From NCBI GenBank assembly GCA_963930655.1, contig OZ005606.1, positions 17,896,001 through 17,960,000 of the forward strand: a stretch of DNA of 64,000 bases, read 5' to 3'. The DNA is from Myrica gale (taxonomy: Eukaryota > Streptophyta > Magnoliopsida > Fagales > Myricaceae). Both the position numbers and the translations under genes were made by a program. Positions 35,086-44,600 of the stretch are shown one piece after another. Positions within the stretch are counted from its first letter, which is position 1. Each line of letters begins with the position of its first letter. The notes beneath the pieces are model-generated. The model had not been told where the DNA came from and did no database searches. It worked only from the letters and a program-made list of their open reading frames with translations.

Positions 35086-35097
35086 GCTCCGATACCA
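35086..35097 (-). other. Copia-1 primer-binding site
   Basis: The minus-strand reading TGGTATCGGAGC lies 2 bp from the 5' LTR, the same tRNA-iMet-type site as in SIRE-1. Confidence 0.85.
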
Positions 35098-35099
35098 CT

Positions 35100-36409
35100 T
35101 GTTGGAATTGTAGGATCAGCGCAGTGGAAGACGAGATCGTTGAAATCAGAGCAGCTCAAGCTTGAGCTGCTTCTGCCTCCTTCACATCCACGCACACAGG
35201 TTTGAGAAAAAGAGAATCTAGAGAGATAAACTAGAGAGAAAATCTCTTTCTTGAATTTCGTTCGAATGAAATTCTCTCTCTTCTCAACTGATTTATGAGC
35301 TATTTATAATGGCTAGCTCAGAACTCAACTGTGCTATAACGTGGGATCTATAGGGATCTCAAATCTCGGCCGTAGGATCATCATGAAAAACTCTTTTTCA
35401 TTAACTCCCTTTATATTCTATATTCCGAATTTATGGGCTTCTACAAATTGTGATAATGTCCATTAACATATCACAATTGACCCTCGAGATAATGAGACTG
35501 TGTTTGTGAAATCCCTTTTGCTAACAATTATATGCTTATTTATCCTTCCACCATACTATATTCCACATGAGCTAATATTACCGGAATTATATCACCGATT
35601 TAGTCCCTAGCTCATATAATTCTTAATTCTTAGTCTGTGCCTAGTTGGACTTCCAAAACTTTTCGAAAAAAAATTTCGCAAATATTTACTTAATATATTA
35701 TATAAGTAAAACTCGTGAAAACACTTTTCACAAAATCACGCTGCAGTGTTTTTACAGGAGTCAAACAATATATAGACATAATGAATATACTGCCTCATCA
35801 AGAGACTGGTGGATTCCATATTGAGCAATTATAAAAATTCACTTACTATGCACAAGGCCCAACATTGTCTGGAATATTTGATCTGCGAAAGATCATCACC
35901 AAATGATTCAGTCAAAGCACAAGCGCACAACAACAAACCTGCACAACTCTTTCAGGTCTAAGGACAACATAAGCTAATTGTGCTAAATATCATTCTCTAC
36001 ATCAGTGATCATTTCCAGATAGTATTCATAGTTGATCTGGTGCAGTGCATGTACTCTTACATTGCACTCACTCGTCTACTTAAGGTCACCACCTCAATGA
36101 CGGAGTCCATCATTCTATCTTATAGAGGCACAACGAGTGTAGACCTATTTGTACATTATCATGTACCTCAGTCTAGAACAAAGTGAGTCAAACAAGGATC
36201 CGAAAAGTCATACTCCCCGCCTCCAATTCATTAATCATTGGCCTGACTTTTCTACAATGTTGCTCAACTATATGACATCTTATGTCATTGCAAATATGAT
36301 ATCTTATGTCATTGCATGTACCCAAAATAATATACAAGTGATTAAACAATAACAATAATTATCTCATAATTATGCAAAATGATTGGTTTTTTAGGGCATA
36401 CATCTAACA
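35100..36409 (-). repeat. Copia-1 5' LTR
   Basis: 1,310 bp, beginning TGTTGGAATTGTAGG and ending CATCTAACA on the plus strand. It is about 95-96% like the 3' LTR at 7556-8811, with a longer left end. Confidence 0.85.
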
Positions 36410-37188
36410 GTATGATCTCCCACTTTAGGGAGACCTTACAGACAAGCACCCCTCCTAGGTGCAATGGCGGTCACTAGCAGAGGATAACACCAACCCTTGT
36501 CTTACAAAAGACATGTGAGAACAATAGTCACAAGTTTTGGCCCGTAATATTTAGGAATTGTACAAGCTACAATATTTCACCAAAACGGTGATGAACTCGG
36601 GACTTGGCTATAGAAATCCTTACAAAACATGCATGCTTACGAAAGTACGCCAGTTGCATACTATTAAGGCACGCAACAAACAAACATCCTGTGGGCATGG
36701 AAAGAGTATAAAAATCACAATTGCAAAGCACCTAATACGATTTCATAAGAGAGAGACAGAGACAGAGTGACAAAAAAGAAACAAACTGCAAGTGTATGAG
36801 TTGCCAACCTAAATGGCAAAGACAGAGGGACAGATCCAGCGAGGTGAGTGATGCAGTAGTGAGTTGAGGGAGAGAGCCAGCCTGGCGAGTGGAGAGTGAC
36901 CGAGAGATTTCGAAGGAGAGAGATTTCGAAATGGGAGGAATTTCCAAATCGTGGGTGAAGAAGTTGAAGGATTTGGGAAGAAATGTAAGAATTTGGGATG
37001 AAGGTGGGTGAAAAACTTTTTGAAACGTCAAAGGATTTTGAAATGAATTTTGAATTGTGAAGAGGATTTTGAAGCAAATCCATCAGCTGGGTTCTCTCCC
37101 TCAGCCGTGCCAGCTGATGCTTTGCCTTGTTCTTTCTTTCCTTGGTTATTTTCGTTTTCCATTTGTTGGAGAAATACGCGGCTTGCAG
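36410..37188. other. No gene seen; right interior of the hAT element
   Basis: Directly after the copia-1 LTR comes ATCTCCCACTTTAGGGAGACC, then sequence with no recognised gene. From 36,745 to 36,920 it is rich in GAGA/GACAGA. A 63-codon minus-strand ORF near 37,028-37,219 is unrecognised. The end of this stretch looks like an intron closing with TTGCAG at 37,183-37,188. Confidence 0.4.
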
Positions 37189-37424
37189 GACAGGACCCGG
37201 CTGATGGAATTGCTAACATATGAAGCAGTGGAAGCAGTAGTGAAGAAGAGAGTAGAGATGAATGCTAAAATATTCGGGCAAGATTTAATGATCAACCAAG
37301 AGGAAGTCGTGGCTGATCTGTATACAAAATCAAGCCAAGTTTTGTTGCCAATCTCTTTGGGGAGGCGATCATGCCTCTGACAAAGCAAGTTCAAGTTGAA
37401 TACTTGCTGCAAAGATTGGATTAA
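37189..37424 (+). pseudogene. Chorismate mutase last-exon fragment
   Basis: After an acceptor-like TTGCAG the plus strand reads DRTRLMELLTYEAVEAVVKK, KRVEMNAKIFGQ, then in another frame FVANLFGEAIMPLTKQVQVE, VEYLLQRLD and stop. Plant chorismate mutases (shikimate pathway, chorismate to prephenate) end in LM.(M/L)LT(F/Y)..VE..(I/V)KKRVE, then DLYGDWIMPLTKEVQVEYLL and RRLD. So this is the C-terminal 75-80 residues of that family. A one-base frame change near 37,340 separates the two blocks, and no upstream exon is present. It lies inside the hAT element, in the same orientation as the purine permease fragment. Confidence 0.85.
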
Positions 37425-37719
37425 AAAAGAGAACAGTGTACATGTTTCTTCTAGATTTGAATAAAGACAAATCTTATAACTTTCAATATTATAGAGCTTT
37501 AACAATTCCGAGTCCATATTTCTAATGGGTAGGAGACCTTTGAAATATATAGCAAAACACAAGGGAAGCTTGAAATCGCCTTGCTTTACCCAAAGTAAGG
37601 TTCTCTGACATATGTAGTAGATTGTTGCACCCAGATAAAGAACTAGAATGAAAATTATGGTTCTGGTGGGACCGGAACCGGAACCTTCATCCGTTCCAGT
37701 GCCCACCCTTAACTTTCTA

Positions 37720-38633
37720 TTCGGTCCATGAACTTTGTTTGGAAGAAATTTTGAGACTATGATTTGCAAATTGTAGCTACTCAATATCACACTATTTCTC
37801 ATCTACATAAAGTTTTCTAATCGAATGAATGTGACTCATCATGACGTGATTTGTTTTAGCCTAACCACATCAACATGGATTGGTCTAAATAATCTCTCTC
37901 ATCCTCTCTCTAATCAATCAAAATTAGAAAATTGCACAACAAATCAGGCAACTAGGTAATTAAGGAACGGATCCGGATCCGGATCCGGATTATAGCTTTC
38001 ATTTAACTTTCAATGTTATTCTTAAGGTAGCAAACAGCTACCATCGTAGTAGATTTCTTACTACACTATAAATTGGCACGTACATGTTCTCGCAAGTACA
38101 AACCCATCTGCACTTCGAAAAATAAAATTTTACAAACATCTGTTGGGACATTCTGTGAAAATATAAACATATTCAAGGAGGTCAGAAACAAAATGGACTT
38201 AGTTTCTTTTGGAGTAATTATACAAGGTCCCTTTCAATTTGCCCATGTTTGGATGCTTTAGTAGTGATGAAAATATTTTTTCTCTAATAATTTGTTTTAT
38301 TTATAAAAGTTTTCAAAATTTCAAAAAATTTCTTAAAACGTTAAAGGGACCACGTGAATCCCTAGAAAAAAGATTTCCTAGGCTTGGCCCATTCTGGAAG
38401 CCCAACTGTGTTTATGGACCACATGAATCCCGAAGCAGTAGTGTGTTCGAGAAACTGGTGAAACGTTTTCTAGCTGGTCGAGCTTCTAAACCCTAAAATT
38501 AGATTGCTGTTGTATTTTCTGCCTTTGGTGTTCACCTCCATCTCTGAAACCTGGCCGAGCTTCAAAGTCTGAGCCCTAATTCTTTTTTCAGTTCCGTTGT
38601 TTTTTCTCCCCATCTCCCTAAAACCGAAGAGCC
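37720..38633 (+). promoter_or_regulatory. Presumed eIF3i promoter and 5' leader
   Basis: This is the interval between the hAT right target duplication and the eIF3i start codon. It has a (GGATCC)n-like microsatellite at 37,968-37,990, AT-rich DNA, and a more mixed leader from about 38,470. ACTATAAATTGG near 38,065 is TATA-like but far from the ATG, and I cannot place a start site with confidence. No other gene is seen. Confidence 0.4.
37968..37990. repeat. Short (GGATCC)n microsatellite
   Basis: Repeated CCGGAT/GGATCC units, about four copies, lie in the eIF3i upstream region. Confidence 0.7.
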
Positions 38634-41600
38634 ATGAGACCGATTTTGATGAAAGGCCATGAAAGGCCTCTAACATTTTTAAAGTACAATCGGGACGGAG
38701 ACCTCCTGTTTTCATGCGCCAAGGACCACACCCCCACCGTCTGGTTCGCCGACAACGGCGAGCGCCTCGGCACCTACCGTGGCCACAACGGCGCAGTCTG
38801 GTGCTGCGACGTCTCAAGCAAGTCCCTCCCTTCCATTTTCTCTGTCATTCAATCTTCTTATTCATTTATTGGACCTTCTTCATTTCTCATATTAAATTCT
38901 GTCCATTTTTTTTCTCATTTTGTACTTTTGGAATGTAGGAGATTCGATGATACTGATAACGGGGAGTGCGGATCAGTCGGCGAAGCTGTGGAATGTTCAG
39001 ACGGGGGAGCAGTTGTACTCATTTAATTTCGGTTCTCCGGCTAGAGCTGTGGAACTTTCCGTCGGCGATAGGCTCGTCGTGATTACAACCGATCCTTTCA
39101 TGGATTCACCTTCTGCTATTCACGTCAAGGAGGTTGCCAGAGACCCCAGTGACCGTAAGCTTTATTTAAGTTCGGTTTTAGGGTTTTGATAAATATGCTC
39201 TGGCGCATCAAATTCTCTGACCCATTGTGCTATGCAATTCGATAAATATGCTTTGGTGCTATGCAATTCGTGCTGTTTGACTGTTTGGAGGTGCTTGTGC
39301 ACTTGAGTTGTCGATTCTTAACCAACTTATGCTTAAAAAGGATTTTGGTGAATGGATACAACTCTTCTTTGGTTTGTTGAGCCTATGTCAAATTTCTTTA
39401 ACTACTGCAATCAGTATACGTAGACTTGGTGATACTTATATGGGTTATGTACGTTATTTTTTTATCTGGGGTTTCACGTACTCTGGACATCATTGTCTAG
39501 TTTAGGTGGATTTCAGGTGCTGAGTCTCAGATTTACCATTACTTGTGTTTTTCCAGAGACTCTTTTCTTTTGTTGGAATTATTTACAGGGGAACACCTTG
39601 CTTGAGTATGGTTCATTGCTTACCCAAAGAATTTGCAGTGCTGTTTCCTGATGGCTTAATTTGTTATTTTGCATTCAGAAGTAATTCTTATCATTATCCT
39701 CTGTTGCTGCTTGACCCACTTTTTTTCGTAGTGTAAAAGTTTGGCCTTTCAGTTTCTCGTGCTTTGACTTCTAAGCTGCATTGATTGGAATAATGATGTT
39801 AGAATAGATGATTTGTCTCCAGAGTGACCGCTATGGCAACTTAAAGTTATCCCTAATTTCATTTTGCAGAGTCCGGTGAATCTGTGCTCACAATCAAGGG
39901 TCCTCAGGGAAGAATTAATAGAGCTGTTTGGGGACCCCTGAACAAGACTATCATAAGTGCTGGAGAAGATGCCGTGGTTCGTATATGGGATTCTGAGGTA
40001 AGTGGCTTAGTGAATTCCTTGCTCTCACTGTTATACTCAGTGTAATTGTTTTAGTGATTTTTTTACACTTTCTGGCTCTGTAGTACTTTCTAAACTTACG
40101 TTTTAATTTGCTATTGCAACTCTTCAATTATAAATTTGCTCAGCATTCTTCCCTGAAGTCAGTCAATTGATTGATGCACATTTAAATTTCTTTATGATTT
40201 TCTACCCGCTGCACAGACTGGAAAACTTCTTAAAGAGTCAGACAAAGATTCCGGCCACAAGAAGACCATTACATCACTTTCGAAGTCTGCTGATGGTTCA
40301 CATTTCCTCACTGGCTCCCTTGATAAATCCGCTAAGGTACTGATCTCTTGATCCATCTACTACTTCTTTCTGTAAGGTTTTTTATTATCATTTAGATTGT
40401 TTCTTCATAACTTATTCATTATCTGTCTTTTTACCTGATTTTGTATGTTCCTTGCAAATAATGTAGCTGTGGGACATCAGAACATTGACTCTCATCAAGA
40501 CTTATGTGACAGAACGACCAGTCAATGCAGTTGCTATGTCTCCACTCCTTGATCATGTATGTAATTTTTTATGACAACATAAATATCTTTATGAACTGCT
40601 ATCATGCAATATCTTTCTGTTGAAAGTAATGTGATGTAGCCTTAGTTTGCTGACCATGAGATGCAATCTTTTATGAAGTTTAATGTCCCCTTTCGCTGAA
40701 AAAACCTTGTTTTTGTTTTCCCTCGTGCGGGTGAGTAAGTTTGTAGTTAATATCCTTCAACACAGATAATGTAGCCTTAGTTTGCAAATAATGTATGTTG
40801 GCAAAGCAGTATGTACTTTGGGATCATTTTGTTCGGTGAGAGGAAGAAGGACCACTTATTACTGGTAAAACCATCTTGAATATTGGGCTGGAATTTGGGT
40901 GTTAGAATGACTCGGATGAAGCAATTTTGTAGTTTTACATGGTGTTGCTTGAACGTCTTACTTAGCCTTCCGAAAAATTCCTCCAGTGTTTGTCAATTGC
41001 ATAGGATTGGATGATCCTTTTACTTATAAAAAAAAGGATTGGATGATCCTTTGAAGGCCAACACCACACCCCCTGACTTGCGTCTCTGCTCCTATTCAAA
41101 AAACAATCTCCCAGACCTGGTATAGTAAAAAAAAAAAGGAAAAAAGAGAAAGAACGAGATTAGCTGCATTAAGCAAAGAAGTTGTGTCCTGTAGTAGTCT
41201 ATGTTGAGCTTATGAAGTCGAAAAATATCTAGGGAATTGCTGAAGATTTTACCCTTTCTAATGTGTTTGGTAAATTGGTTGGGCAGATGATAGGTACTGC
41301 ACACCTCACGTGAGCGCATTAAGGTTTGACAAAAGGTTCCTTAATAAGTGGAAGATTTTTCTGGTAGTCATAAAAATTTCACATAGATACTTTCTTGGAT
41401 AAAACATCTCTCAAGTATTTGTCTCTTGCATGTGCGTATTAATTCTTTTTACCTTTCATAGTTTGCAATGATGATATCTCTCTCCTCGCTCTTCTCCTCC
41501 TTTTTTTAATAAAAAGATAAATACACTTTACACTCCAAATTATTATTATTTTCACATTTACACCTACCAACTATTATGGATTTCAGATGCTTTGCACCTT

Positions 41601-44600
41601 CCTTAAAATTTTCAGTCAATTTTAATGGATTGTATTTTTTGGAGCGCGAAATGATAATTAATCCCCATATATTTTTTATGGTAACATTTATCCCCATATT
41701 TTATTGATGTTGACATTTTCATTAGGCTAACATTGTAATTTCAAATGCAAAAAAAAAAAACAATTTCTACCAAAATTGACAGAAAATTTTAAGGGAAAGT
41801 ACAAAGTTTCTAAAATCAATAGTTAGTGAGTGCAATGTGACAAAAAAGAATAATTTTGGGTGCAAAGTGTAAGTACTTCTAGTTGGAGGGTGCAAAAGTG
41901 TGTTTATATCTCCTTTAATGAATATTTTGATTGTCAAGTACATAAATGCCATTTGAAGGAGGTTTGGAAAATGAAGTTTTGAACTTTTAAATTATGATCA
42001 GCTCACGTCACTTGGTATATGAAACTCGTTTTGTGGTACTTTTACATTATTCTGGGGGTTAACTCTTGAGATTTTAAATTTTAAGTTGGTAGAAAAACCA
42101 TCCACAATGGATAGAACTTATGCTGTGAGACTCTGGTGAAGTATCGTTGTCATTTTATGTGTAGGGGTTGATTTGTTATTAACCAAGTCTAGAATGTTTT
42201 CATGGTTGGTAGCAATAGCCCTAACACATCAAAGATGTACCTTTGTGCATTTTCGAGACGGGTGGGGGGAAGGGAACTTTACTACAAGTGTCATTATTAA
42301 AATTTATCTTGCTATAGACTAGACTAATTGAGAACTCATACTAAATTCATTTAGGTTGACTTATAGAAGATGCATTATGATAGGTTCTTGTACAGTTTCT
42401 GTCTATTCATGTTGGCTGATTCACATCTTTCTTATTTATGTATTTTTATTATTTGATCAACTCAAATGCTTTTGGGTTTTCTAGGTGGTACTTGGAGGTG
42501 GTCAAGATGCATCGCTTGTCACCACAACTGATCATCGTGCTGGGAAATTTGAAGCCAAATTCTACGACAAGGTAAATCCTCCTTTTCATATGATTGTTCA
42601 ATAAAGTAAAGGTCTGAGGCTATTTAGTCTCTGTGGTATATGATGCCGTCTCATGTTGATATGTTTAGATTCTTCAAGAAGAAATTGGAGGTGTGAAAGG
42701 ACACTTTGGACCAATAAATTCTCTGGCTTTCAATCCAGATGGGAAAAGGTGTAGTTTCTATTTTTCCTCTCTTTAGCAAATTAAGTTCTCTAGATTGTTG
42801 TTCCACCAATGCTCATTTTTATGCTCTTAAATAAGGGGATGCATGCTACACCATTCAGTATCAGAACTTGAATAAATTTTTCAAGATATTTAGTTTCCAT
42901 GAAGGTTATCTTTCTAAATGTTTCTTAAATAAAGCTAGCTACATTTAAAAGTTTGTTATAGAGAGAGAAGCTCCCCCTTCTCTCTAGAATACTCCTCTCT
43001 AAGCTTGTCTGTGGGATGTATGGGTTAGGTGTTTGGTCGTGGGCTTGATTGTGTCCGATATTGTTGTTGCGTTAGTTTAGTTTGGTGCTCTCTATGTCCT
43101 TTTCTCGTAGATTCCGTGTTGAAGCTAAGGAATTTCAGGTTACCGTTTTAGGCAACGGTGTTGTGAAACTCTCCGAGTGGAGTCGGAAGGCCTTGAGTTC
43201 TATCTTTCTTGGGAGGTATGGTGATGTCTGGTTGGTTAACATGGTGAGTAGCTTGCTGACGGATATTAATAGGGAGTTTGTGGCGAAATTTAACGAAGTA
43301 CCCAGGGCGTTTATGGCACAGAGGTGCTGCAACAAGGCCGGTAGATATGTGGCCATAGCTGAGTTTGGTGGGGGGTGCCGGAGAGGGGTAGTGATGGTAC
43401 CGGAAGGAATGGAGGGGTCAGGGTGGATGGAACTTGTCTCAGTGTTTCAGGACGTGGTTTCCTATCTTGGTCAGATTCATAAAGAGGGTGGCGGTTCTTA
43501 TGGCTCAGTACGAAAGGAGGTTTCTTTCGTTGAAGCTGCTAAGAGAGGGTCGAAGGGGGAGAGCATTGAGGGTGGGGTGCTGGCCGTGATGGGTGGTGAG
43601 GAGTCTGAGGATGGCGTGGAGAAGAAGGCAGCGCTGCAGGTCTCTGCGCATGCCATTTTGGGGGGCACATTGCATGCGCTGCAGGCCGGTTCATATTCCA
43701 ATGAGTCAGAATTTATTGTTCCGCCTGCTGGTGTCAGGGTGATGGAAGTGGCTTTGTGGAGTTTCAAATTGAAAAGGATTCGAGACGAGATCGACGCTTT
43801 GTTAGCTTTATTAGGGAGCACTAGTGGGCCGGGTCAGCTGGCTGGGCAAGGGAAGATAAATGGGGGCATCAGTGGGCCGGGTCAGTCGACTTCGTTGGGG
43901 CTTCAGGTTGTGGGCGATGGGTCGGGTCTCATTCCTGACCCGATGCAGACCAGTGATTCGACGTGTGATGCACACCAGCTTCCGGTGGCGGGAGGCTCGG
44001 CGACGTCGACTGCGGGGGTGCGGGAATGCATCCCGGAGGTCCTTCCGGCCCCGGAACTGTCGCCCGAGCTCCGGTACCCTTCCTCAGGACGTGTTTGCCT
44101 CGTCCGAGAAGGGTTTTTTTCGCCAGATCTTGAGGTTCCGGCGGCGGGAGGAGCGACGACGTCGGATGCGGTGGTGCGGGATAGCATCCCGGAGGCCCTT
44201 CCGGCGCCGGAGCTGTCGCCGAGCTCCGGTTCTCTGCCTCAGGGCGTGTCTGCCTCCCCCCAGGGGGTCTTTTTTGCGCCAGATCTTCCTGTTGATGACC
44301 CAGTTGAGGTCATTGGGTCTTCCTTGGTGCTCTATGATGCGGATAAGGTTGTGGGTTTTGCTGGGGTGATGGGTGAGGCTCTTGGAGTGGGGCAGGGCAG
44401 GGCCAATTTAGTGGGGGTGGGCAGGGCAGCGTCAGATCAATTCAGTGAGGGGTTTGGCAGTCATGATGGAGGGCATTCTCACTCCCCTGGTCATTGTGCT
44501 GAGTCGGAGGAGGTAGTTGGGATCACTCGGTTTGATAGTATTGTAGAGGGGACTGTCGTGGGAGTGCTAGATGCATCGGGAACGGTTGGAGGTGAGTTGT

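Larger units (their letters stand above)
7556..36409 (-). mobile_element. Copia-1: Ty1/copia retroelement fossil, split by three nested insertions
   Basis: It is a minus-strand element with LTRs at 7556-8811 (3') and 35,100-36,409 (5'), a primer-binding site next to the 5' LTR, and gag, protease, integrase, reverse transcriptase and RNase H regions in copia order. It was split by SIRE-1 (11,142-21,800), solo LTR B (23,009-26,734) and SIRE-2 (27,170-33,173). Without these it is about 8.4 kb. The two LTRs differ by roughly 4-5% by eye, older than the elements inside it. It is broken, with several interruptions besides the insertions. No clean 5-bp duplication is visible (GCAGG on the left, GTATG on the right), and the left LTR lacks about 50 bp near its start. 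Lineage within copia is not assigned. Confidence 0.85.
4568..37711. mobile_element. hAT-type DNA element carrying two host gene fragments, split by a nest of retroelements
   Basis: The left end TAAGGGTTGGCACTTG (4568) and the reverse complement of the right end, TAAGGGTGGGCACTGG (ending 37,711), match. Both ends have subterminal CCGGTT/CCGGAACC repeats typical of Ac-like hAT elements. They are flanked by identical 8-bp target duplications, ACTTTCTA at 4560-4567 and 37,712-37,719. Removing copia-1 and everything inside it leaves about 4.3 kb. That remainder holds a purine permease last exon (6987-7364) and a chorismate mutase last exon (37,189-37,424), and no recognisable hAT transposase. It looks like a non-autonomous gene-capturing (Pack-type) hAT. 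The element ends 922 bp upstream of the eIF3i start codon. Confidence 0.8.

Noticed and set aside
4568-37711. Two independent hAT elements, one at each end
   Set aside because: The 8-bp flanks ACTTTCTA are identical and the ends face each other. No partner end was found for either nearer by.
43860-44369. 169-codon overlapping ORF inside the LINE ORF
   Set aside because: It is an arginine-rich shadow of the 585-codon frame in GC-rich DNA.
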